A DNA stretch of 64,000 nucleotides, taken from assembly GCA_018340375.1 (NCBI GenBank), contig JAFFJZ010000009.1:13594501-13658500 (forward strand), read 5' to 3'. Both the position numbers and the translations under genes were made by a program. Below are positions 22,056 to 33,563 of this stretch, piece by piece. Positions within the stretch are counted from its first letter, which is position 1. Each line of letters starts with the position of its first letter. Source of the DNA: Gonatopus flavifemur (lineage: Eukaryota > Arthropoda > Insecta > Hymenoptera > Dryinidae). Under the pieces are notes generated by a model, which saw only the letters and a program-made list of their open reading frames with translations, searched no databases and was not told the DNA's origin.

Positions 22056-24054
22056 ATTCGCCTATGTTACTGTTTGTGTGTTTGTTGTTGTAGTTGTTAG
22101 TGTGTTTGTTTGTGGGATGGTATTATCACCGCCTGGATTCATTCCAAAATTTTTTTTTTTTCACGTGAATTTCTTCGATTTTTCAAGTATTTTATATAAT
22201 TGAATAACTTTTCTCTCCCCTACTTTATTGCCTCTGATGATCAACAATCTCGCGAGTTTGCCTTCTCTTTCCTGAGTTTGTTATCAGCTAATCTGAATTA
22301 TTAAAATACCCAGTTGAGAAGGATTTGTGTGGATGTAAATAATAAAAATAAAAAATATATATATATATGCGAAGAAATGTTGAAAATAACACATTCACGT
22401 ACGTAATTCTGACCTAAGGAACTGATGTAATCGGGAGAAAAAGTATCAATTTGAAGTGATTCTCAATTAAGCAAACATTATGTGTTACTTATATATATTA
22501 CACGAAATATCTGTCGATTTGACGTACGGTTACCAGCACATCAACGTGAAAGTTATGCTACTGGATAGGAATGCGAAATATACAAGCACTCAACATTTAT
22601 AAGCTGTTGATATGATTCGTACGTGATCTGTCAAAACAACCGTTTAAATTAGAGTCACTGAATTGTGTCTACAAAAGGCATCTGAAGGCTATTGAGAAAG
22701 TGATTAACATGATATATGTCATATTAGCATTTTTTTTTGTATTCAGTGTAAACCATTTTGTACATGACGAGTGTGTTATATTCAACCAATTCGTTTCAAC
22801 TGTTTACAATTTACGTAATACTGGATATTAATTTCACTGTTTTTCATGCAATGTGGGTGTGTCGTAATTGAAAATCTTTATGTCATTGAAAAATTTTACA
22901 CAAGAATTCTGATCTCATTTGATTAAAACATGGAAAATCGTTTTGGAATATAAATTTTACGTACAATTTCGTGTTCTTTTTTTTTTGTTCGTTTCTGTTT
23001 TTTGTTTCAAATTTGTAGACTACTGTTATCGGAATTATTTTTATTTGTTCATATATTTACCTCTATTCACTTTGAGTGTATTGTGTTAATAGAGAAAAAA
23101 AAAAGAGAATATAGATAACAAAAAGGTGCGGAATAGCAGTAAATATTGCTCTATAACTGATTTTACACGATATCAAACAATTTATCATTCATTTTCTCTC
23201 GCTATTCATTGTTCATGTTAACTCCCCGCCGTTATCTTCCAAATATACGCATTGATCGGGAACAATATCCTTTTTCTTTTTACTGATTCCAATAAAATTA
23301 TACTTATTATTTCCTGAATTTCATTAAGACGAGTCTAGTGAAATTTCTCATGTGTGTTGAATCAATTTATGTTCGTGTAGTTCCGAAAATCAAAACAAAT
23401 TTTTCTCCATCTTTTTTTTTTTTTTTTTTTAATCTACTTAGATATTTGAAATAATTCGTTTATTTTTCCCTATCAATGCGGTATTTTTGTTCAGTGTTAT
23501 ATTAATATCTATGATGTCTGTGTGGTGTAAATGTATGTGGAAAAGACGGATTTTTTTTTCATAGCTTACAGGAGTAGTCCTATTGCGTTCCACATCTCCG
23601 TACGGCGTCGCTTCCCTTGTTGGTTCGGTCGGCCTTTCCTTCCTTTTTCCTCGTTCTAATGTTGACTTTCAATTGTTTAATCACAATTTTCACTGTTTAT
23701 CAGTCACTTGTCTATTGTCACTGTTCATTGGCACATTCACTATTCCGTCGTATTTTCACCTCTTCAATTCATCGTCCCCCTTCCACTAGTTGTCCTTTCA
23801 CGTCGTTTAATTTTTATTCTATCGTTTATTGTTTATTCCACTCTTCACTGTTAGTTTTTTTCTTTTTCACTTTTATGATTCACTGCTTTTTAATGCACTT
23901 TCAGTGTGCTTCCGCGCGCGTCGCGTGTTGAGGAGAAGTATTTTGATTCGTTCGGGACTTCTTTAATTGAAAAAAAATTTCCTCATTGGTTTTGGTTTTG
24001 TTTTTTTTTATTTTTTTTTTATTTGATTTGTTTCTTGAATTAGTGCTCTTCAGG
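22056..24054 (-). other. leader of about 2 kb of the LTR element
   Basis: AT-rich sequence between the primer binding site and gag. It contains the predicted leader exon ending at 23570 and several homopolymer runs, but no long coding frame. Such a length is unusual and may hold packaging or translation-control structures. Confidence 0.6.
23570..23595 (-). CDS. leader mini-exon with start codon and donor
   Basis: ATG at 23595-23593 opens eight codons plus two bases, mostly small and hydrophobic residues, ending at a donor GTAAGC (first base 23569). Joined to the acceptors at 15753 or 13740 it stays in frame and completes a hydrophobic N terminus like a signal peptide. In unspliced RNA the same ATG gives only a nine-codon upstream ORF that stops at 23566. 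The assignment rests on frame, phase and motif agreement, not on RNA evidence. Confidence 0.65.
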
Positions 24055-24072
24055 CGAACACCGCTGCCACCA
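24055..24072 (-). promoter_or_regulatory. primer binding site, probably tRNA-Leu
   Basis: One base inside the 5' LTR. The plus strand reads CACCGCTGCCACCA at its end, which from memory matches the 3' end of tRNA-Leu (AAG/UAG family) including CCA. About 14 bases match. tRNA-Ser and tRNA-Lys, the primers known in Drosophila errantiviruses, do not fit. Confidence 0.65.
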
Positions 24073-24073
24073 C

Positions 24074-24374
24074 TGTTATGGGAGAGGATCACGGGGATAA
24101 AATACAAATGAAATCCCAAACTTGAATTAACGATTTTATTCTAGAGGTAGAGTACAAAGCGAACGTGCGCTCGCGACGGAGTTCAAAATCGGAGTGCTCC
24201 CCAAGCGCGTCGTTTTCTAGCCAAAGCTTGAGAAAAAGGGAAAGCGTCCACCCTTTGGGTTTTTCCCGTAACGGTGGTGCGTTCTCTCCTACAGTGTTTG
24301 GGAATTTCCTGTTCGAGTACAAGGGTGTATGTATGTGTGTGTGTCGGTGTAGAGGGTAAGGCAGTGCCGTAACA
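24074..24374 (-). repeat. 5' LTR of the errantivirus-like element
   Basis: 301 bp, identical to the other LTR except 24214 (T instead of C). It is followed by the second TTAG target duplication at 24375-24378. AATAAA lies at 24140-24135. I see no TATA box, so an initiator-type promoter is likely. Confidence 0.95.
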
Positions 24375-24378
24375 TTAG

Positions 24379-25495
24379 CACTCAGGGCAGTAATAGAGAG
24401 GAGGATAGTGCTGAAGGAATCTGTGTACATAGGTCTTGTAGATATACAAAAGGCTTTCGATAATGTGGACTGGGAGAAGATGTTTGCGATCCTGAAGAAG
24501 GTGGGAATAAATTATAAAGATAGGAGAATAATATACGAATTATATAAGAATCAAAGTGCAATAATAGACATAGAGGGTCAGGAAGGGGAAGCACGAATAA
24601 GAAGAGGGGTGAGACAAGATGCTCATTATCGCCACTGATTTTCGATTTATATATAGAAGAAGCAATGAACGAAGTGAAGGAGGAAACCCAATCGAAATTA
24701 CAGATTCAGGGAGAAAATATAAGTATGTTGAGATTCGCGGATGACATAGCTATATTGGCCACGAGTAGTACTGAGTTAGAAAATATTCTCAACACTATGA
24801 GAACAATATTATTGGAAAACTATTGTATGAATATAAATAAAGACAAAACAAAATTCATGATGTGTACAGCAGCGAAAACAGCTAGAAGAACGAAAATCGA
24901 AATAGATACCGAGACAATTGAACAGGTGAAAGAATTCAAATATCTAGGAAGCATAATTACAGAGAACGGCAAAAGCGGAAGAGATATAAGAGCAAGAATA
25001 GCACAAGGGAAACAGGCTTTTCACCAAAAGAGACAGTCATCATGCTCGAAAAATATAAACTTGGAAGTAAGGAAGAAATTCTTGAAAAGTTACGTTTGGA
25101 GCACAGCATTATATGGTTGTGAAACTTGGACAATGGGGGAAACTGATCAACGAAGACTTGAAACTTTTGAAATGTGGTGTTATAGGAGGATGCTTAGAAT
25201 GAAATGGATAGACAAAGTCAAAAATGAAGAAGTACTCGAGCAGATAAATGAAGAAAGAAATCTTTTGAAACACATCGTGGAAAGGAGAAGCAATCTTATT
25301 GGACACACATTACGGCATGAGAGTTTATTGAAAACAATATTGGAAGGGAAAATGAATGGTAAAACTGGTAAAGGTAGACCTAGAGCAAGTTATATGAAGC
25401 AAATCGTACAAGACAAGGGATGTAGTAGATATGTAGAAATTAAACGTTTGGAGGATAATAGACAGGGGTGGAGGGTTCCATCAAATCAATCGTAA
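24379..25495 (+). pseudogene. LINE ORF, 3' part: reverse transcriptase core and C terminus
   Basis: Continues the frame broken at 12292. It contains LVDIQKAFDNVDW, then GVRQ, where one base is missing near 24618 and shifts the frame. The normal continuation (CSLSPLIFDLYIEEAM) is readable in the next frame, followed by the catalytic LRFADDIAIL and the C-terminal WSTALYGCETWTM and LIGHTLRHESLL segments. The stop is at 25495. So apart from the LTR insertion this copy has one frameshift and the endonuclease His-to-Tyr change, and is inactive. Confidence 0.9.
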
Positions 25496-25531
25496 GACTG
25501 ATTACTCCATGATGATGATGATCTAGGATAT

Positions 25532-26236
25532 ACAGAGGAAAATGTCAACAAATCGTGTTCAAATCAAATCATAAATGACTAAAATCAAATGAGTTGAATG
25601 AATAATAGTTATCAAATGGAGATAGTTACCGAATTATTAATGAATATAATCTGGATGTTTGTCCTCGTATCTAAAGATGTCTTACATATATTTTGAAAAT
25701 AATGAAAAATTCAAAAAAATCTGCAAAACGATCCTCTTCATATTCTTAATTCTTAATAATGACGAAACAAATACTCCTGCAGAATCTCAAATCGATTCAG
25801 AGCTTCCTTCGAAAGTCAAATCGAAATCAAAACATTATTGATTGAAACTATATATTAATGATAAATGAAGATGCATTAGAAAAATAAAACGAAATATAAT
25901 GGCAGAACACTTTCTTTTCTTTATAATCATTCATATCGTATATTTGTTATCAGAAAATAATTGAAAAAATATCATCAACATTGCCCTTGAATTAAATAAA
26001 TATGCATTGTTTTCATATAATATATTGAGAAATTATAATATTATTTCAATGAGTTTCATATTCAATAGTCATTGTTTTTCCTATCCTAATGAACAATTAC
26101 ATTCAACGCAGTCTCATTTTTTCACATCAATCACAGTGATCGCAGTCTTTCATTTTTCTTATATTATATATCATATTTCCAAACTAATTGTGTATTCTGA
26201 TCACACCAATTCATGAATACTTCAGTTTTGAATCCT
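25532..26236. other. AT-rich sequence without a recognised feature
   Basis: No domain, RNA gene or repeat boundary could be supported here. Short frames are of random composition. Confidence 0.5.
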
Positions 26237-26502
26237 ATATACTCGATACCCACATTCTAAAACGTCGTATCGCACTTTTAGAAAATTTTTCAGGACCCTA
26301 TAAAAACAGTTCATTATCTCAACAAAAACAAAAATTTATTCATTTTCACTGTTTAATTCAACCACTATGAGTCACTACTATGAAGTTAAAAATTCAAAAT
26401 GAATCAATTTTTGTTTTTGTTGAAATGATAAAGTGCTTTTATCGTGTCCTGAGAAATTTTTCAAGTGGGATACGACGTCTCAGAACGTGGGTATCGATAT
26501 AC
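26237..26502. mobile_element. 266-bp foldback MITE
   Basis: The left end ATACTCGATACCCAC and right end GTGGGTATCGATAT are inverted, and the arms match imperfectly for about 100 bp on each side, through motifs such as ACGTCGTATC / GATACGACGT. TA dinucleotides adjoin both ends, so Tc1/mariner-type mobilisation is possible. Confidence 0.6.
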
Positions 26503-26927
26503 TGAAGTATAAGAAGAATTTATAAGATTATAAATCTTTTTAAATCTCAAACGAAAAAACCAAAAATTTCGTCACCATTTCAAATAAGAAAAACTAACCA
26601 GAAAGGCCAGTAAAGAGAGTTCGAAGGAATACTGGTGCTTATCTTCCAAAATAAAAACATCAAGTTGGAGAACGAATAGAAAAAAAAATTGAATTTCCAT
26701 TTCTTATGTAACGAATCTATCCATATCCTGAAGGTAATTATTGAATCAGTGAAAACGATGATTCTTTATAACGATGAATCGTTTTACACGATTCGGTTTT
26801 CAGCGCTTTTCACCCACTGAATGAAATATTCATAAAAAAAACAAGAAACTTGGAAAAAATTCAAGATTTCATGATGAAATTGTTGCACCAAGTGCTTACT
26901 TTAAAAAAAAAACAGAAAGAAATCATT

Positions 26928-27971
26928 TTAACTTCTCATTATATTCTCAAATCCGTTTCTCAATGATGCAGCCTGCATCACTTCATCGTCGACTACTTCC
27001 AGATCTTCGAATGAATCCATTCGGAAGTGAACTGTTTTTGGCGTCAAAGATTCTAAGTGTCCAGTGAGACAAACTTGTGTGCCGACTTTCGGGGATTTAT
27101 CACTTTGAAAATTCATCACTCTTATTTCTATTTTGTGGCTTCCGTCAATCAGAATTCCAAGCCCAAAACTAATATTCCCTCTGGGAACAGCAACAAAGGC
27201 AGTTTTCACATAACCAGTCATCTCTGAAACAAAAAAAAAAATAAGATAAAATATAACATAGGGTATTGAATACAATCAAGTTCTTCCACACAAAAGTTCA
27301 GAAGAATCCGAAATCTTTCTTATTTTATTATTCAAAGTTGCTTCACCAGCGTTTTGAATTTCAACTGTTTCGAGTGGCACATTGGACGATGCAAGTTGAC
27401 GTACTCCCAGTAAGTCCACGATTGAATAATTTTGAACCGATAATTCAATGGACATCAGTCCTTCAGCAGGATCAAAATATTGCGGATGTACCGCGTTGAC
27501 ACGCGCAAAAGTAATTTTGATGACCTAGAACTATGCGAATTTAGAAACGCTAGCATTGTGTAAAATAAAATTCGAAAATATCAAATAATTGAGGTGACTT
27601 ACTTGATGCAGCAAAAACGGTTGAAGCTCCTTAGCTCTATCTTCCCAGAAGAGAATACGTAACTTGCGTTTCTCACAGTTAGTGCCGATACATCGCACTA
27701 AATATGGTTATGAATCACCAACTGAATTCCGTTTACTACGTGGGGGCTCAATGCTCTCCACGAACAATGTCACCTCCCTATAATGCGATGTCTAAAATAT
27801 TATTAATATAGATCAAATCAAATATTCAAATCAAATATATTTGGATATTTCTAAACAAATGGGGTGAAAACTTACGCTGTACTATCACCAGCAACTAAAG
27901 CGTCCAGCTCCTCTGTCATGCTCAACCCCACGTCTGCCATAGTAATGCAAAGGAGCACCGATGAAGAGATC
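26928..27971 (-). pseudogene. spliced gene with two possible OB-fold domains, one stop codon
   Basis: Four exons fit with correct splice signals and phases: 27971-27876, 27777-27603, 27524-27347 and 27223-26928 (stop). Introns begin GTAAGT or GTGAAG and end AG, with a strong pyrimidine tract before the last exon. ATG in the first exon gives MADVGLSM and about 238 codons. Segments KRKLRILFWEDRAKELQPF...VIKITFARVNAV and VGTQVCLTGHLESLTPKTVHF look like two OB-fold strands, as in single-stranded DNA-binding (RPA-like) proteins; this is inference. One in-frame TAA at 27708-27710 breaks the first domain. A further upstream exon (28168-28091) and donor (28397) are plausible. Confidence 0.45.
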
Positions 27972-28168
27972 CTTTCAATCGTTGAATATGTTGTAACTTT
28001 TTGTAACAAAAAAAATCATATACGATGTCAAAAATATACAAATTTGGTTCATCCGACAATGGAAGAGTACGAATAATTGAAGGATATTACCTTTTGACAA
28101 TATTTCCCAGATATTGCACAGGAGCATCAATGGGAAGAGGAGCCTCTTTCTGCACGAGTCACTTTTCT

Positions 28169-29025
28169 CTGGAACAAAAAAATTCCTATCATATATTGTG
28201 GTATTATTAAACGATGAATTTTATATCAAAAAGAAATGACACGTTATATGACATGAAACGACCACGTTCCTTATAGGTTATGTGATCAGAAGTTTGGATT
28301 CGAATAAAAATATACAAATTAACTTCAAATAAAAATATTATACAAATTAACTTCATTTTTTTGCAATAGAAAAGTAATAATAACTGATGATTCTTACCTT
28401 ATGTGAAGATGATCGACGACGATGACAGTATGACGAGCAAAATTACCACCATACGTAATTACACCACACTCAATCGATTATTCGATCAATTTATGGAAAA
28501 AAATTGGCTCTTGAGTCCTTAAACGCGTCGTTGTATAAAATCGGATGGCCACGTGCGGCAAGCGAATGTCTCTGGTATCACTGGTCACTGATCCGGAGAA
28601 ACACGTGCGATCGTAATGGAGTCTGCAGGAGGAAAGAGGCAGAAAGAAGGAGCTGTCCAATCCAATCGTTTGGGCGGAATAGCTTTTCCACGCATGCGCG
28701 TGTCAAAGTGAACAAATCAGATCTACCGGGCAATTCAACGGAATTGAAAAAATTGATTTACATGAATGCATATACTAATCCATTGAATTGATTCATCTCT
28801 TCTACATAATAATGCTATTTATTTGATTTCATTAATATTTCATATTTCATTACAAATTACAAATAATCATTCATCAATTGTTTCATGTACATGCGCATTA
28901 GTTAGTTTTTTGTGTTGTGCGTTTCCGTCTTCGATGTGTGTTCTGAATCGATATGATCGATTGTGAAATGCGAGATGATCATCTCGGATGCGATACTTTA
29001 TCGCATGTTCGTTTAGTTAAGAGGA
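28169..29025. other. probable 5' flank of the OB-like gene
   Basis: A donor-like CATAAG|GTAAGA lies at 28398/28397 on the minus strand. GC content rises at 28500-28700, which may be the promoter side of the spliced gene. No TATA box stands out. The remainder is AT-rich without recognised features. Confidence 0.3.
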
Positions 29026-29065
29026 CTAGCGCCAACGACCGCTTCGCGGTCGCCGTTGCTTCCCA
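29026..29065 (-). mobile_element. second Helitron 3' terminus
   Basis: The minus strand shows hairpin GACCGC/GCGGTC, then CTAG followed by T, almost identical to the terminus at 1316-1356. Similarity stops beyond about 40 bp, as expected for different Helitrons sharing a terminal signal. The element would extend towards higher coordinates. Its 5' end was not found. Confidence 0.65.
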
Positions 29066-30343
29066 ATTATTAGGATTTCACCCACCCACACAGCGACACA
29101 AATAAGAGAGAGTTCTCAATGCATCCATTTTGAATTCTTATGGTGCGACATGAATTCATTATGCACTCTTTCTGAGCCAGGCGCTGTGTAGGCAGGTAGC
29201 ACAAGAAGCTCTATGAGAATTTGAAGAAAATTACGAATCCTCGGGAAGAATTCTTCAAGACTGTCGAAAGTATTCAAATGGACACTTACAGAGTACTCAG
29301 AGAACTCGCAAATACCCGAAGAATATATCCATACAGCGCCGGGAGGTCTTTCGAATGTTCAAAAACGTGCTTGGTTACACACAGAACGTGCAAATATCGT
29401 CTGAGGATGTTCTAAGAACGTCACATGTATGTCCTAGGTGGGGATGGGTGCTGTGCGCGTGCGATAAGTAATATGCGTTCACTACGTGCAGATTATGCAT
29501 GAAACATGTAGAATACGCAAAAAATGCATGAAAGATTGTGAAATCAATTCCGACTTGAAATTTGAAATTCGGAATATATGTAATAGGTATTTATGAGTGT
29601 TGAAATAGTAAACCATTCATAGTTTTGAAATTATAAACCAACTTGACCACACAGTAAAAATTTTATATTAGATACTAGCATATTTATATTGTACTTTTGT
29701 GATATTTTGTTGATTATGTCGCTTTGAACCACAAGTATACGAGCATTCACCATACTCTCTTGTGAGGATGAAGATAAATATGTTATGATTTAAAATAAAT
29801 ATAATTCTGATCCTCATAATAAAGTATATCCCACGAGCACCATGAAAATAAAGTAATCTTTGATATAAACTTTTCTCTGTACATAAACAAAGATGATGCA
29901 GAAAACCCCCTCTAGTTATCCGCATTATCTGCGTGAGTTTTATGCGCACATTATTCCTTGCATAAAACCTCCCGTATTATGCGCACCCAACCCTGGTCCT
30001 AGATGAGTGCAACCCTACTGAAAACGTCCCATAAATTCTGATATTTACCTTTTATGAGATTTTGATGTGTATTTTTCCAAGAGGTTATACTTATTTAACA
30101 GAATGAATGAGAATTATTATAAGAATGTATCAGAATTTATAAGGATCTCATGAGAGCTGTGAAATCTCATAATGAATGATAAAATAAAGAACAATCTATC
30201 AGTTTTTGATGTGTATTTGTCCGAGAACTTATGAGCATTTATGTGATCTTATGAAACTTTTCCAACAGGGAAATGTCCCGGTCAATTCTATTCATGTGCA
30301 CCATGCGACGTACTGGGAAGGGTTCAATAAAGGTTTCCATAAA
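29066..30343. other. AT-rich sequence, no gene recognised
   Basis: Probably the body of a non-autonomous Helitron whose 3' end is at 29026, but the 5' TC end could not be fixed. Short frames carry no recognisable domain. Confidence 0.35.
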
Positions 30344-30702
30344 GGTGTAATTTCATACGAGCATCAAACGTCCAGCGTCGAGCGATTTTCACATTTTCTG
30401 GGATTCAGCGTGAAAGCTAAACAGTGTTTAGCTTTGACGCCGTTCTAACCCATAATTGAGTTTCAGCACAATCCGTAATTATTAAATCATTCTCAATAGT
30501 GCAGGATAAAGGAGGCACTTCAGCTCAAACAATATATATTCATATATGTTCAATCTTCTTTCTTCCGCACAGAGAATAGTTAAAAGACAACTTTTAACTC
30601 TCAAATTGAGCGTCGAGAAACATCATGAAGCTTTGACGCTGAAACCTAGAACCTGGGAAAATCGCTGGTCGCTCAACGCTCGACGCTCGTGTGAAATTAC
30701 AA
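30344..30702. mobile_element. foldback MITE of about 360 bp
   Basis: The left arm (GTAATTTCATACGAGC..., with AGCGTCGAGCGATTTTC) is repeated inverted at the right (GAAAATCGCTGG...GCTCGTGTGAAATTAC). The arms are about 120 bp and imperfect. No target duplication was identified. Confidence 0.55.
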
Positions 30703-31137
30703 CTTAACGTTGCGTGAAGCTGCGCACATGTTTTTAAAGGTTAGTTTTTATGGAAGTCTGTTAGGGAAACATTCTGAAAACGGCCCGTTTTAGATGGAAG
30801 GAATGTGTTGAGAACGTAGTCGAGGGCATCCGAAATGCTGGTACTCTCAGCATTTGGAGAATCTACTCCTCGGGGACCAAGACACGCAGAACCAAATGCA
30901 CGTGTTCAAAACGTTCAGAGAACATTCTGTTGTGTCTGGGTGGCTCTTTGAGAATTTCTCTCTCCATCGGATTGTAATACTTTTGATAGTTATTGCAAAA
31001 TTTCTGAAGAGTTCTCTGATACTGGAAAATAGTCCAACAGTGGACCAAAATTTTCAGTGTTCAGCGATGGCACACACGGCACGAGCATGTTTCAAATGAA
31101 CTTTCATCATGTCAGTTCCGAAAGAATTCGTGTTGAC

Positions 31138-31395
31138 CCAGACGAAAATTCCCGGGTGGGCGGGATTTCCAAATTCGCATGTGGACTCAGGTTCCCGCCC
31201 GGGACCCGGCAGCCGGGTCAGATGTGGACTCTGGTTCCCGCTCAACCTGACCGGCACCGAGTGGGAACCAGAGGCGTTCCAGGCAGAACCTGGCTCGTCC
31301 TGGGCAGAACCTGGTCAGGACTTGGCGGGTCCCAGCCAGGAACCTGAGTCCACATGCGAATTTGGGAATCCCATCCACCCGGGAATTTTCGCCTG
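31138..31395. mobile_element. GC-rich 258-bp foldback MITE
   Basis: Inverted ends of about 55 bp, beginning CCAGACGAAAATTCCCGGGT and ending ACCCGGGAATTTTCGCCTGG, surround a GC-rich centre with repeated GAACCTGG words. The high GC content stands out sharply from the AT-rich surroundings. Frames here are incidental. Confidence 0.65.
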
Positions 31396-32200
31396 GAGAA
31401 TTCTTGGAAATTCCTCAAGAATTCTTTCTAAATACCAAAAATTCATGAACAATCCATTCTGAACTGGAATACCGCGGACTCTTGAAGAATCCCACGATGA
31501 ACTTATAAAGAATTCTTCATGAACAAATCAGGGCCAAAGTGATATATGGGATTGCTTCTAGTTGAAACCACCTTGTTGAAAATAATAAGGGGAAGTGTTA
31601 TATTTTTTTTAATTAATTTTAGTCTGACGATTTTTATCACGCGGTTCCTGGACTAATACATGCACGCAGGAAATCCGTGGGATATGACATAACTCAACCT
31701 TTCCGCGACTTTCCATCTCGCGATTGTGTGATTTTCTACCCGTACTGCGAAGAAAAAAAAATTACAAAATCAAAGAACATAAATCTCAAATTTCGGTGAT
31801 ATTATTCCACCGTGAAGTTGGAGATCTCAAACCATGAAATGAGGTGACAAAAAATCATTGATCGGTTGATTTTGTTTCACGTCAATTGCGAGATGAGAAG
31901 TCACGGAAGGTTAGATGATGTAATGTCTCGCGGGTTCCCTTTGTGTGCATTTTCATCCTTATTTTTTATCTCGAACAGCACCACACAACAGCACACGAGT
32001 TTGGGATGAATTCACACAGAACTCTTTCTGAATACGACAGGAACTGCTGTGCTGTTTGGGATGAGAATGCAATCTTTCTCAATTAAAATTCATGGTATTT
32101 TGGCTTGATCGTTACGAAACGGTACAAATTCTTCCGTTTATATTCCCTTGATGAAAGCATCTGAATAATTATGCAGAAATAGGCATTTTCTGAGTTTTCA
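31396..32200. other. AT-rich sequence without a recognised feature
   Basis: No ORF, RNA or clear repeat boundary supported. CACACGAG / AGAACTC words near 31990-32060 resemble the short MITE family found at 61201 and 63159. Confidence 0.4.
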
Positions 32201-33223
32201 TCCCTGGTGAAAAAATTTCTTTCAATTTCTCATATTTTTTCATCATTTTTTCCATGATTTTCTTATAAAATCCCATAACTCCTCAAGGATTTGGAACATC
32301 ATTATGAGATATAATGTTCTCATGATTTTCCATAATTTTCTCATAAAATGTTCATATTTTCTCATAATTTTTGCATAAAATTCCATAATTTCTGAAGGAG
32401 TTTGAACACTCTTACGAGAAATGCTTTTCTCATAATCCTCATACTATTTGATAATTTCTCATAATTTTTCATTAATTCTCATGAATTTTGAATAAAATCT
32501 CACCATTTTTCGGAAAAGGAGGTGCTGTTGTGAAAAAAAAACAATTCCTTTCCAAAATTTCCAAATTTTTTATAATTTCTCCAAAACATATGTTCATAGA
32601 GTCACATAAGATTTAGCATTCATTTTTTTGATGAGACGCTATAGAACATTCCGAAGTAGCTGAACCAAGTGATCCGGATCACTTTTCAACCAATGAAAAA
32701 GCTCGGAAATTGATCCGGATCACTTGGATCAGTTACTTCAGCAGGCTTTTATGTTCCATATGTGTTGATATTTCATATTATCCTCCTCATTTTCACGGAT
32801 GCGAGAAGGAACTGTATGAAATTTTCAAGAAATTAAGAGATATATGCAATTTTTTTGAGAAGTTAGAAAATTATATGATGATACACTTTTATTTATGAAT
32901 AATTCTAACTTTTTGGGTCAGAAATTATGAGTTTTTATGAGAAATTATGACTTCTCATGGGAAACCATATCTCATAGTCATCATTATATTTATGAAAAAT
33001 TTTATGTAATTTTATGAGAAATTATGAAAATCTATGAAATGATATGATTTCATTCATGAGAAATTATGACTTGTTATGAGAAACCATTTCTCATACTAAA
33101 TGTTCCAATCCCTTGAGAAATTATGAAAATTCATGACATTTATGAAAATATATGAGAAATTATAAGAAATATGAAAAAATACTGAAACATATGAGAAATT
33201 ATGTAAAACTTTGTCGCCAGGGA
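32201..33223. mobile_element. 1.0-kb foldback element built of CATAATTT/AAATTATG words
   Basis: It begins TCCCTGG and ends CCAGGGA. The left 300 bp is dense in TTTCTCATAATTT and the right 300 bp in ATGAGAAATTATG, so the arms are degenerate inverted copies. A smaller palindromic element (32652-32741) sits in the centre. No coding capacity. Confidence 0.55.
32652..32741. repeat. short palindromic repeat, copy 1
   Basis: About 90 bp containing two inverted AAGTGATCCGGATCACTT cores, with GTAGCTGA and TCAGTTAC at the ends. A second copy lies at 62358-62460. Confidence 0.7.
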
Positions 33224-33563
33224 TTCCACATTCATATGTCATCTGGTAATGAAATTTCATCGAATTCAGAATAAGTAGTCATTATTTTCCTGGAAGTTTA
33301 CGAAACATCTGATGGAAATTCATTATATGACTATAAAAACACAAACATTGCAATTATATTTGAATAATATTAAAGATTATTATTCCATGAATTAGGTTAT
33401 GATTCATAACATAGTGACATGATATGTCGCATGTATTTACTGCGTCAATGATGAGTGGATTATTCACATATAACATTGCAATATCTCGGATATTATAATA
33501 CATTATATTCGAAACAGAATCCAATACGATGTGAATGGAACATTGATATGTGTCTGATACGTA

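Larger units (their letters stand above)
12293..24374 (-). mobile_element. Ty3/gypsy errantivirus-like endogenous retrovirus, nearly intact
   Basis: 12,082-bp LTR element on the minus strand: two 301-bp LTRs with TG...CA ends, 4-bp target duplication, tRNA-type primer binding site, polypurine tract, and open gag, pol and env plus a small fourth ORF. The LTRs differ at one position only (12433 C, 24214 T), so insertion was recent. It sits inside the reverse transcriptase of a LINE. The env gene and 4-bp duplication point to the insect errantivirus group. The size is large for that group (Drosophila gypsy is about 7.5 kb). The excess lies in a leader of about 2 kb, a long Pol insert and noncoding 3' sequence. 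Confidence 0.95.
10080..25520 (+). mobile_element. full-length RTE-like LINE, split by an LTR element
   Basis: Non-LTR retrotransposon flanked by an 11-bp target duplication ATCTAGGATAT (10069-10079 and 25521-25531). With the LTR element and one copy of its duplication removed it is about 3.36 kb. It has a 5' untranslated region of about 345 bp, one ORF with an APE-type endonuclease and a reverse transcriptase, and a 3' tail of ATG/TGA repeats (about 25508-25520). Length, single ORF and short-repeat tail fit the RTE clade. The LTR element at 12293-24374 inserted later. Confidence 0.85.
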
